Shown here piece by piece: positions 19,815-27,132 of a stretch of DNA of 64,000 bases. The notes under the pieces are model-generated. The model saw nothing but the letters and a program-made list of their open reading frames with translations, was not told the origin of the DNA and ran no database searches. Source of the DNA: Gracilibacillus halotolerans (GTDB lineage: Bacteria; Bacillota; Bacilli; Bacillales; Amphibacillaceae); assembly GCF_014206945.1 (NCBI RefSeq), contig NZ_JACHON010000009.1, positions 29,335 to 93,334 on the forward strand. Reading direction: 5' to 3'. Numbering within the stretch: the stretch's first letter is position 1; every line of letters starts with the position of its first letter. Position numbers and translations under genes: made by a program.

Positions 19815-20005
19815 TCGTCATCCTCCCAGCTTTTCGTGTACTGATAATTAATGATAATTGCAATTATTGCTAGGATGGACCACCATAAAAAACTACCATA
19901 CCATGTATGTACGTCTCGTAATAAAGTATAAGGAACGATATATCCTAAGAGAACTACAATTACAATGGTAATAGCAAATATTTTTTCTTTTTTCCCCATC
20001 ATCAT
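19811..20005 (-). CDS. Small membrane partner of the symporter, YhjC/DUF3311-like
   Basis: A 64-residue protein with two predicted helices (about 8-25 and 35-54) joined by a short D-V-H-T-W-Y-G loop and ending in the acidic tail W-E-D-D-E. Similar tiny proteins precede SSS transporters in many Bacilli and are thought to help assembly or function. The ribosome site AAAGGA precedes three consecutive ATG codons, so the exact start may be one or two codons later. A sigma-A promoter lies at 20032-20059. Confidence 0.75.
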   Translation of the reverse strand: MMMGKKEKIFAITIVIVVLLGYIVPYTLLRDVHTWYGSFLWWSILAIIAIIINYQYTKSWEDDE

Positions 20006-20031
20006 CTGTCCTTTCTTGAGTTTACTATTTT

Positions 20032-20059
20032 ATTATACACATAATCTAACACGTGTAAA
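20032..20059 (-). promoter_or_regulatory. Sigma-A promoter of the symporter pair
   Basis: On the minus strand TTTACA (20059-20054) and TATAAT (20037-20032) are 16 bases apart, about 26 bases before the first gene. Confidence 0.6.
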
Positions 20060-20234
20060 GACACTTGTAACACACTAAGAAAAAATCTAGTTGATTAGTA
20101 GAATAGAACCGTACCAGCTAGTATAACCTTTTATATACTCCTTTATAAAAAAGCACCACCCGTTTGCTGTGAGTCTTTGACTTGTGAATAAATTCAAACA
20201 GACTAGGGGACGAGGAGAGTACTTATCTGAAATT

Positions 20235-20283
20235 AAAAAATCAGTGTAGTTTACCTCTACTTAAGGCTTACCACACTGATTTT
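20235..20283 (-). terminator. Terminator of the fructose operon
   Basis: AATCAGTGTGG pairs imperfectly with CTACACTGATT, and on the minus strand it is followed by TTTTTT. Confidence 0.75.
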
Positions 20284-20304
20284 AAAAATGTTCATTTTAT
20301 CTCT

Positions 20305-22173
20305 TTAAACTTTATTTTTCTTTAGCATTCCGAGCATCAATCCCGTTATAACTGCACCAATAATTATTGCAAGAGCAAATAGCCATGGACTACCATCGAC
20401 AAGTCCAATTACAAAAATTCCACCATGTGGTGCTGGAATTCCGATATTAAATGCCATAGAAAGAGCACCTGCCACGGCTGAACCGACTACTAACGAAGGA
20501 ATAACACGGCCTGGGTCTGCTGCTGCAAAAGGAATAGCACCTTCTGTAATAAAGGAAGCACCTAAAATAATGTTTGTTTTTCCTGCTTCACGCTCCTGAT
20601 TCGTAAACTTTCTTTTAAAGAGAATGGTTGCTAAAGCAATCCCTAATGGTGGGACCATTCCACCTGCCATAATAGCTGCATGTGGAGTTAAAAATCCTTC
20701 AGCAATCATAGCAATACCAAATGTATAAGCTGCTTTATTGATTGGTCCACCCATATCAATCGCCATCATACCACCAAGAATTGTACCTAATACGATTGCA
20801 TTCGCTGCTCCCATACCTTGTAGCCAATCACTAAGAACGTTATTAAACGCCGCTAATGGCGCATTTACAATAAAAAACATAATCATTCCAGTTGCGAAGA
20901 TACTGATAACAGGGAAAAGTAGTATTGTTTTTATTCCCTCAAGTGATTGTGGTAGTCTTTTTAGCATTTTTCGAATACCTACCATGAGATAACCGGCAAG
21001 AAATCCTGCTACAAGTCCACCGATGAATCCTGATCCACCTTGGGCAGCCATAAACCCGCCGATCATACCAGGTGCTAAACCAGGTCGATCTGCAATACTC
21101 ATCGCGATAAATCCTGCTAATACAGGTATCATTAAACCAAATGCATTTCCACCACCGATCGTATTTAACGCTTCGGCAAATTGATTATAACTTTCTTTAC
21201 CAGGAATGTGGGCTTCAATACCAAATAAGAATCCGAGAGCAATTAAGATTCCTCCCCCAACAACGAAAGGTAACATGTTGGAAACACCGTTCATCAAATG
21301 TCTGTAAAACGCATTTTGTTTCGTTGATCCATCATCATCTGTAGCTGTTTCACTACGATCGCTCTTAAAGATAGGAGCAGAGCCACTTGTTGCTTTCTCA
21401 ATCAATTCCTGTGCTCGATGAATTCCATCAGCTACCCTAACTTGAATTACTGGTTTCCCTTCAAATCTATTCATGTCTACATTAGTGTCCGCGGCTACTA
21501 TAATCGCATCGGCCTGTTTAATGTCATCAGCAGTTAACACATTTTTGGCGCCACCTGAACCACGAGTCTCGACTTTTATATCAACCCCTAATTCACCAGC
21601 TTTCTCCTTTAGGGAATCAGCTGCCATATACGTATGGGCAATACCAGTTGGACAAGCTGTTACAGCAAGAATTCGGTTTTTATTTGACGTTTCTGGTTCA
21701 GTTTCTTTCTCTAATCTTTCTGTTTCCTTTTTATTGATTACGTTTAAAAGTTCTTCCTCAGTGTTAGCAGCTAGCAATTGCTCGCGAAACGATTCATCGA
21801 TTAACATCGAAGCTAGGCGAGCTAACGTATCTAAATGATGCTGATTTGCTCCTTCGCTCGCAGCAATCATAAAAAATAAGTGTGCGGGTTGACCGTCTAA
21901 AGATTCATATTCGATACCATTTGTACTTCTACCGAAAACAATGGAAGGTGCTTTTACTGCGCTTGATTTTGCATGTGGAATTGCAACTCCATCTCCAATA
22001 CCTGTTGAACCTTGTCCTTCTCTCGCTAAGATTTCTTGTTTAAATATTTCTTTGTCTGTAATTTTGCCCGCTTCATAAAGCTTATTAATAAGCTCTTCAA
22101 TCACTTCCATTTTTTCGGTTGATTGCAAATCTAAGATGACTGTATCTTTCAATAATAATTCAATGATTTTCAT
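20305..22173 (-). CDS. fruA: PTS fructose transporter, fused EIIABC
   Basis: The protein imports fructose and phosphorylates it to fructose 1-phosphate. From the start at 22173 it has 622 residues: EIIA with His67 in G-V-A-I-P-H-A-K, EIIB with Cys174 in V-T-A-C-P-T-G-I-A-H-T, and an EIIC membrane domain of about nine helices from residue 290. The open frame extends upstream to 22311, but GGGGGG lies eight bases before 22173, and the usual FruA N-terminus (M-K-I-I-E-L-L) begins there. It follows fruK by 13 bases and is the last gene of fruR-fruK-fruA. Confidence 0.95.
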   Translation of the reverse strand: MKIIELLLKDTVILDLQSTEKMEVIEELINKLYEAGKITDKEIFKQEILAREGQGSTGIGDGVAIPHAKSSAVKAPSIVFGRSTNGIEYESLDGQPAHLFFMIAASEGANQHHLDTLARLASMLIDESFREQLLAANTEEELLNVINKKETERLEKETEPETSNKNRILAVTACPTGIAHTYMAADSLKEKAGELGVDIKVETRGSGGAKNVLTADDIKQADAIIVAADTNVDMNRFEGKPVIQVRVADGIHRAQELIEKATSGSAPIFKSDRSETATDDDGSTKQNAFYRHLMNGVSNMLPFVVGGGILIALGFLFGIEAHIPGKESYNQFAEALNTIGGGNAFGLMIPVLAGFIAMSIADRPGLAPGMIGGFMAAQGGSGFIGGLVAGFLAGYLMVGIRKMLKRLPQSLEGIKTILLFPVISIFATGMIMFFIVNAPLAAFNNVLSDWLQGMGAANAIVLGTILGGMMAIDMGGPINKAAYTFGIAMIAEGFLTPHAAIMAGGMVPPLGIALATILFKRKFTNQEREAGKTNIILGASFITEGAIPFAAADPGRVIPSLVVGSAVAGALSMAFNIGIPAPHGGIFVIGLVDGSPWLFALAIIIGAVITGLMLGMLKKNKV

Positions 22174-22186
22174 CGTTCTTTCCCCC

Positions 22187-23107
22187 CTATAGTTTATAGT
22201 GTTTGATTTGGATTTTTGGTAATAAATTTTCGACTTCTTCCCTTTTACATAAATCATGAGAAAAAGCAGTTGCGCTACCTGCCGCCACACTATAGCGAAA
22301 GGCTTGTTCAATATTTAAGGATTTCATATAGGAAGACAGGAAGCCTGCCACCATTGAATCCCCGGAACCAACTGTGCTTTTAACTTTTCCCTGAGGAACA
22401 ATCGCAATTAATGTCTCCTTTTCATTAACAAATGCGGCACCTTCGCCTCCTAATGAAATCATGACATTTTGGGCACCTAGGCGCTGTAACTCTTGTCCTC
22501 CTTCTAAGATTTCTTCAATGGTTGTTAATTCTTTACCTAATATTTGATTAAGTTCTTCTTTATTAGGCTTAATCAATAAAGGACGATACTGTAATAAGTC
22601 TTTTAATTCCGGATAAGAAATATCAATAATTAGTGAAACTTCGTTTTCATAACATATTTGAGATAATTCCTTATAGTATGAGAATTCAAGGGATGTAGGT
22701 AAACTACCTGATAACACGAGATAATCTCCTTTTTTTAACATTTTAATTTTTTCAATTAATGCTTCCCTTGATTCATTTGATATCTTCGCTCCAACTCCGT
22801 TAATTTCTGTTTCCCTATCTGTTTCCTTTAACTTCACATTCACTCTTGTTGGACCGTCATGACTGACGAAACTATGGTTTACTTCTTCTCCATTTAGGTA
22901 ATCTACAATAAATTTCCCAGTAAATCCGCCTAAAAATCCGAGAGCAGTATTTTCTGTATCTAAATTATTTAAGACGCGAGATACATTAATTCCTTTTCCA
23001 CCTGGATAAAAGGTTGATATATTCGCTCGATTTAAGTGACCGAGTTTTAACTGATCTGCTTCAATTCGGTAATCAATCGACGGATTCAATGTGCAAGTAT
23101 AAATCAT
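22187..23107 (-). CDS. fruK: 1-phosphofructokinase
   Basis: A 306-residue PfkB-family kinase that converts fructose 1-phosphate to fructose 1,6-bisphosphate with ATP. The N-terminal P-G-G-K-G-I-N-V-S-R motif and the C-terminal G-S-G-D-S (catalytic Asp250) are intact. Its ATG overlaps the fruR stop as ATGA, so it is coupled to fruR; fruA follows. Confidence 0.95.
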   Translation of the reverse strand: MIYTCTLNPSIDYRIEADQLKLGHLNRANISTFYPGGKGINVSRVLNNLDTENTALGFLGGFTGKFIVDYLNGEEVNHSFVSHDGPTRVNVKLKETDRETEINGVGAKISNESREALIEKIKMLKKGDYLVLSGSLPTSLEFSYYKELSQICYENEVSLIIDISYPELKDLLQYRPLLIKPNKEELNQILGKELTTIEEILEGGQELQRLGAQNVMISLGGEGAAFVNEKETLIAIVPQGKVKSTVGSGDSMVAGFLSSYMKSLNIEQAFRYSVAAGSATAFSHDLCKREEVENLLPKIQIKHYKL

Positions 23108-23859
23108 TTGTCTACCACCATCTCAATCTTTGTTGTTGAATTAAATTCTTTTATAATAGCTGGGTCATTTATATTAGTAATAATCGTTGCTTCTTCTAAA
23201 GGTGCAATCTCTGAAAAAGTGACTTCGTGAAATTTAGATTCATCCGCTAATACATATACATGTTGCCCTAATTTAAGAGCTAATGACTTAATAGCAGCTT
23301 CCTCTGGGTCAGGTGTTGTATAGCCGTAATCAATATGAATACCATTAACACCGAGAAAGGTTTTATCAAACCGAAACTTACTTAACATCTCACGTGCAGT
23401 TTGGCCAATTACCGCTTTTGTAATACTTCTTACATAACCACCGATAATATAAGTCGCAATCCCTTTATCCGACAAAAGTTCAAGATGAGTAATACCAGTT
23501 GTTACTACTGTAATATCTTTCGCAGTCAAATGTTTAATCATCTCGTATGTTGTTGTGCCAGCATCCAAGAAAATACAATCACCATCTTTTACTAGTCCAG
23601 CGGCATACGCTCCAATTCTTTGTTTTTCTGGTAGGTTGTGTAATAGTTTTTCATTCATACTTAACTCTGTTCGTTTTTGCTGTAGTAAAGCTGCTCCACC
23701 GTGGACCCGTTTTAATTTATTTTCCTTTTCTAGTAAGCTTAAATCCCTACGCACCGTTGATTCTGATATATTCAACACCTCAACGATTTCTTGAATATGA
23801 ATCGTTCCTTTTGAATTTAAAACGTCTAAAATATACTTATGTCTTTCTTCTGTGAGCAA
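23104..23859 (-). CDS. fruR: DeoR-family fructose operon repressor
   Basis: A DeoR-type regulator: N-terminal helix-turn-helix (about residues 6-55, with S-E-S-T-V-R-R-D-L recognition helix), then a sugar-phosphate isomerase-like effector domain (D-A-G-T-T-T motif). Fructose 1-phosphate is the expected inducer. I choose the TTG start at 23859 because GGGAG lies nine bases upstream and it gives the usual N-terminus M-L-T-E-E-R-H-K-Y; upstream ATGs at 23895 and 23880 have weaker sites. Two direct ATGATTGA repeats upstream are candidate operators. Confidence 0.9.
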   Translation of the reverse strand: MLTEERHKYILDVLNSKGTIHIQEIVEVLNISESTVRRDLSLLEKENKLKRVHGGAALLQQKRTELSMNEKLLHNLPEKQRIGAYAAGLVKDGDCIFLDAGTTTYEMIKHLTAKDITVVTTGITHLELLSDKGIATYIIGGYVRSITKAVIGQTAREMLSKFRFDKTFLGVNGIHIDYGYTTPDPEEAAIKSLALKLGQHVYVLADESKFHEVTFSEIAPLEEATIITNINDPAIIKEFNSTTKIEMVVDK

Positions 23860-23928
23860 TTGGAACAACTCCCTTTCCATCTTCTCATGTACCATTTCTT
23901 ATCATTATATGTAAATCGTTTTCACAAA

Positions 23929-23956
23929 TCAATCATTTTCTTTCATTTTCAATCAT
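23929..23956 (-). promoter_or_regulatory. Candidate FruR operator: two direct ATGATTGA repeats
   Basis: The 8-mers at 23949-23956 and 23929-23936 are 20 bases apart centre to centre, on one face of the helix, upstream of fruR. Binding is inferred. Confidence 0.4.
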
Positions 23957-24133
23957 AATATATCATAAGTTGTCAAAAATACGTCAAATTCATTCAAAAC
24001 TATTCTTAAATGATACCGAAAACTTTATTAGCGCAGGCAATCGCCTATATGGAGCTTATACTCGAAATTTTGATTTTTACTACGTCGAATGACTTCTACG
24101 TTGAAAAGTTTATGCTTCACTAACGTGTAATCA

Positions 24134-24159
24134 AAACCACCAGTGTGAACTGGAGGTTT
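24134..24159. other. Perfect-stem hairpin in a possible mobile-element scar
   Basis: AAACC-A-CCAGT pairs with ACTGG-A-GGTTT around a GTGA loop with one A/A mismatch. It is followed by a GCTCTGCGGCTGAAAGC segment. From memory this looks like end sequences of IS605-type elements, but no transposase remains nearby. The rest of 23960-24209 holds no gene that I can see. Confidence 0.3.
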
Positions 24160-24209
24160 GCTCTGCGGCTGAAAGCTTTTTATACCGGCCACGCTGAAAA
24201 CTTTCCGGA

Positions 24210-24592
24210 AGAGCCTGGGACATAACTCAGTCTTAAATCATCACAAAAAAATGCTGTTATATTAATTACGTAGTTAAAACACTAGACTCCTGCAGGAAAG
24301 CAACAGCTGAGGGATTACAGGATGTAATTCAGTTCGGCGTTGCAACAGGACGTTGCAATATTAGCCGAACATCCTATACGTTTTCAATTGAACTTTTGTA
24401 ATTAGTTGAAGCGTTGCCGAGGTATAGGAAACACTGTGCAAGTGTTATATCTTGCACAGATGTTGACTTATACCCTATGGGTAAAAGCGAAGTGTTTTAG
24501 CGAAGTAATTAAAAAAAGCGTAGATACCGAATGAATCCTAACAATTCGTTCGGTATCTACTATGATAAAATACTTCTGTCCCGGCTCTTTTC
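24210..24592. repeat. Structured intergenic repeat, copy A (expanded form)
   Basis: The outer ends pair (GAGCCTGGGACA with TGTCCCGGCTC). Inside, TTAAAACACT pairs with AGTGTTTTAG. The conserved core GACTCCTGCAGGAAAGCAAC occurs also in copies B and C. Copy A carries two extra arms: AGGATGT with ACATCCT enclosing GTTCGGC with GCCGAAC, and CTGTGCAAG with CTTGCACAG. A 3' hairpin pairs GTAGATACCGAA with TTCGGTATCTAC. No ORF is present. Confidence 0.7.
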
Positions 24593-24601
24593 AAAAAACA
24601 T

Positions 24602-24629
24602 AAAAAACTGAGACAAAATAGTCTCAGCC
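24602..24629 (-). terminator. Terminator of the ASCH gene
   Basis: On the minus strand CTGAGAC pairs with GTCTCAG around a six-base loop, then TTTTTT. Confidence 0.8.
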
Positions 24630-24643
24630 TTATTCTTTCGTTA

Positions 24644-25102
24644 TTATTTTACATATAAAAGTTTTAATTTCTCACATACCACTGGAATTTTATTATGAAA
24701 GGGTTGTTGAATACCTTCTAGCTCTTTTTTTAAAAAATCTTCATGTACCTTTCGCCAATAAGATAAAGAACGATCACCTTCTCCTTCCAAGTAAGCGTGC
24801 TCTTCGGTTACTTCATCGAAAGGGACGATTTCCACAGCGACTGTTTCCATCACCGCCACAGCCTCTCCATTTCCATCGAGTATAATATTGTGAAGTCCTA
24901 TATAAGGTAACGGTTCGTCATCTATTTGATACATCGTATAGTTCGAAGCTGTGGCAGACTTTGTCCCTTCTACAACTAATTTTGCTAGTTCATCTGCCAT
25001 TTCCTTTGAATTTCCAAACGGCCATGCATCATAATGATCAGGAGCATTCGGATTGATTTTGTTATATTCTTCCCATAGTTGTTTAATTGAATCGTTATTC
25101 AT
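24644..25102 (-). CDS. ASCH domain protein
   Basis: A 152-residue soluble protein of the ASCH fold, related to PUA and predicted to bind RNA. The G-T-K-S-A-T-A-S segment and the later P-Y-I-G-L-H-N-I-I-L-D-G-N-G-E strand with C-terminal Y-W-R-K-V-H are typical. The start follows the ABC-F stop by only three bases, so it is probably on the same attenuator-controlled transcript. Some ASCH proteins hydrolyse acylated cytidines; whether this one does is unknown. The link to ribosome protection is only positional. Confidence 0.8.
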   Translation of the reverse strand: MNNDSIKQLWEEYNKINPNAPDHYDAWPFGNSKEMADELAKLVVEGTKSATASNYTMYQIDDEPLPYIGLHNIILDGNGEAVAVMETVAVEIVPFDEVTEEHAYLEGEGDRSLSYWRKVHEDFLKKELEGIQQPFHNKIPVVCEKLKLLYVK

Positions 25103-25105
25103 GGA

Positions 25106-26671
25106 TTACTCTCCCTTTGTCGCAGTGTTCTCTGCTGCTTTCTTTTTCTTTAATAATTGTTGAAATTCTTCTTCTAATTCAACTGTTGGTTCAAGGCTTA
25201 ACCGTCCTAAGACGTCCGATATCTTTGTCTCGATAACAAGTAATTCTTCTTCAGTAGTGGATTGTTCTGATTTATGTTCTATCATTGTATCAGAATCATG
25301 AAGCATTTTATCCTTCATTTCTATAACTCTTGATGCTACCTGTTCCACAAATCGGCGGTCATGTGATACAAATAAAATCGTGCCTTCATATTCCTGTAAT
25401 AGCTGTTCCAATGCTTCTACTGCATCTATATCAAGAAAATTCGTTGGTTCGTCAAAAATTAATGTATTCACGTTACTTACGAAAATTTTAGCCAATGCAA
25501 CTTTTACTTGTTCTCCACCACTTAAGACACTTATTTTTTTATGGACATCTTCCCCTCTAAAATATAAACGAGCTAAAACAGTACGAACTAGCGTTTCCGT
25601 CTGATTAGAAGTAGCTAATACATTTTCAAGAATGGATAAATTACTATCTAGCTGAGATAGGTCTTGTTTAAAATATCCAATCCGACAAGAATCTGAAATG
25701 GTTATCCCATCTTGTCTGGATAGGATGCTTCGTATTAACGTCGTTTTCCCGCTACCATTTGGTCCAGTTATAGCTATTTTTTCACCTGTTTTTACTTCAA
25801 ACGAAGCATTTTCCCAAAGTAATTTATCGCCGATCTTCCCCATGACGTTGTTCAAACGAATAATCGTTCGATTAGCCATCTTCTCTTCGTACGGCAGCTC
25901 CATTTTCAACGGTTTTTGTTCCATTGGCTTAGCGACCTTTTCTAATTTATCCAACCTTGTTTCTAATGCACTTGCTGTTTGGTGTAATTTTTTCTGCTTT
26001 TTTGCGAAATAAGGCTTCGCTCCAATTATTTTCGCCTCAGAGTTACTCGTTTTCTTCGGTTTTTTAGTAGCTCGTGCTGCCTTTTGATCTCTAAGCTCTA
26101 ATGCGCGTTCTAACTGTTTTTTCTTTGCCAAATATTTTTCGTAGTTTTCTTGATGTTGTTTTTCTTTGCTTTCCTTTTGGTGCTTATAGGAAGAATAATT
26201 ACCACGATAAAAATGAAGCTTTCCATCGCTAATTTCCCATATTTGGTTGCATGTCGCATCTAGAAAAGCACGATCATGAGAGACGATCAAATATGCACCA
26301 TTCCAAGATTTCAATGTATCTTCAACCCATTCAATATGATTCGTATCGAGATGGGTTGTAGGTTCATCTGCAATTAGCAAACCAGCTTGCTTTGCAAAGG
26401 CCCGCTGAATATATTGTTGTGTAACTTCTCCCCCACTTTTTTCGGCATCTTGTTCTTTCAATTGGGGAACATATTCGATGATACCGCTCCGTGTTATTTC
26501 TCCTTTTTCAATTGGTATATTACCTATCAAAACATTGATGAGCGTTGACTTCCCTGTTCCATTCTTTCCAATCAAGCCGATTCTATCTCCATGATGAATC
26601 TCAAAAGAGACATTCTCCACTAAGTGCCTCGCTCCAACCGTAATAATAAGGTCTCTAGCTTGTAAAAGCAT
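25106..26671 (-). CDS. Vga/VmlR-type ABC-F ribosomal protection protein
   Basis: A 521-residue cytoplasmic ATPase with two ABC domains and no membrane segment. NBD1: Walker A G-K-N-G-T-G-K-S-T (35-43), unusually close signature K-S-G-G-E (78-82) and D-E-P-T-T-H-L-D (about 102-109). A lysine-rich linker with A-T-K-K-P-K and G-A-K-P-Y-F-A-K-K-Q-K-K-L blocks is shared with Vga(A). NBD2 has G-P-N-G-S-G-K-T-T, L-S-G-G-E-Q and D-E-P-T-N-F-L-D. A C-terminal extension of about 65 residues follows. Vga and VmlR proteins displace lincosamides, streptogramin A and pleuromutilins from the peptidyl-transferase centre. The strong GAGGAGG site and the long leader (terminator plus short peptide ORF) point to drug-induced expression. 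Confidence 0.88.
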   Translation of the reverse strand: MLLQARDLIITVGARHLVENVSFEIHHGDRIGLIGKNGTGKSTLINVLIGNIPIEKGEITRSGIIEYVPQLKEQDAEKSGGEVTQQYIQRAFAKQAGLLIADEPTTHLDTNHIEWVEDTLKSWNGAYLIVSHDRAFLDATCNQIWEISDGKLHFYRGNYSSYKHQKESKEKQHQENYEKYLAKKKQLERALELRDQKAARATKKPKKTSNSEAKIIGAKPYFAKKQKKLHQTASALETRLDKLEKVAKPMEQKPLKMELPYEEKMANRTIIRLNNVMGKIGDKLLWENASFEVKTGEKIAITGPNGSGKTTLIRSILSRQDGITISDSCRIGYFKQDLSQLDSNLSILENVLATSNQTETLVRTVLARLYFRGEDVHKKISVLSGGEQVKVALAKIFVSNVNTLIFDEPTNFLDIDAVEALEQLLQEYEGTILFVSHDRRFVEQVASRVIEMKDKMLHDSDTMIEHKSEQSTTEEELLVIETKISDVLGRLSLEPTVELEEEFQQLLKKKKAAENTATKGE

Positions 26672-26699
26672 TCTTTTCCTCCTCTTTTCCTAAGGAGGC

Positions 26700-26736
26700 A
26701 AAAAAAGCCTCCTATCTGACTACCAGAACAGGAGGC
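26700..26736 (-). terminator. Attenuator terminator in the ABC-F leader
   Basis: On the minus strand GCCTCCT (26736-26730) pairs with AGGAGGC (26713-26707), followed by seven T. It lies about 30 bases before the ABC-F start and some 195 bases after the promoter. A further CCTCC-GAGGAGG pairing overlaps the ribosome site, so transcription and translation could both be gated. Confidence 0.8.
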
Positions 26737-26809
26737 GACCAAATATACACAAACAATTGTGCATGTATTAACGCATCCATATGAAGTCAGCAATCCTGTT
26801 CCGAGTATT

Positions 26810-26866
26810 TCATAAAAAAGGGCATACGAATCCTATTCGTAAACGAACTCTTTTTATGAAACTCAT
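26810..26866 (-). CDS. Possible leader peptide of the ABC-F gene
   Basis: The ORF encodes the 18 residues MSFIKRVRLRIGFVCPFL inside the leader, between the promoter and the terminator. R-V-R and R-L-R are of the basic-any-basic type at which macrolide-bound ribosomes stall in ErmD-type leaders. The ORF lies in one arm of a long hairpin (GAGTTTCATAAAAAG with CTTTTTTATGAAATACTC). No good ribosome site is visible before its ATG, so translation is uncertain. An alternative, M-T-L-I-R, sits immediately after AAAGGA. Confidence 0.4.
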   Translation of the reverse strand: MSFIKRVRLRIGFVCPFL

Positions 26867-26930
26867 TCTTAAAAACAGGATTATAACTTCATCGGATTAA
26901 CGTCATTCCTTTCCATAATTAATTAAAACT

Positions 26931-26959
26931 AGAATACCTAATTGATATGAGTTTGTCAA
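26931..26959 (-). promoter_or_regulatory. Sigma-A promoter of the ABC-F leader
   Basis: On the minus strand the consensus TTGACA (26959-26954) and TATTCT (26936-26931) are 17 bases apart. It lies just after the small membrane gene's stop codon. Confidence 0.8.
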
Positions 26960-26961
26960 CG

Positions 26962-27132
26962 TTATCTTTTTCTATTGTTAGCTGCATCTTTACGAATTTT
27001 TACATTATACCAAACTAAAAATAACACGGCTGCTAAGATAAAAAATCCCGGTACATGTATTACACCTGTTAAATCAAGGATTGCTAATATAATAAGAATT
27101 GCCAAAAAAGGTATTCGTATTTTATTATACAT
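26962..27132 (-). CDS. Small membrane protein overlapping the LLM gene
   Basis: A 56-residue ORF beginning M-Y-N-K-I-R-I-P-F-L, with two hydrophobic segments (about 7-22 and 26-42) and a basic tail K-I-R-K-D-A-A-N-N-R-K-R. Its GGGAGGA ribosome site is formed by the last codons of the LLM gene and the two coding regions overlap by eight bases, a strong sign of translational coupling. I do not recognise the family. It ends just before the ABC-F promoter. Confidence 0.7.
   Translation of the reverse strand: MYNKIRIPFLAILIILAILDLTGVIHVPGFFILAAVLFLVWYNVKIRKDAANNRKR

Noticed and set aside
23900..23925. Cre site upstream of fruR (TGAAAACGATTTAC)
   Set aside because: Three mismatches, including the right half-site; too weak to call in AT-rich DNA.
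25698..26012. Plus-strand ORF antisense to the ABC-F gene
   Set aside because: A frame shadow; no ribosome site and no recognisable protein.
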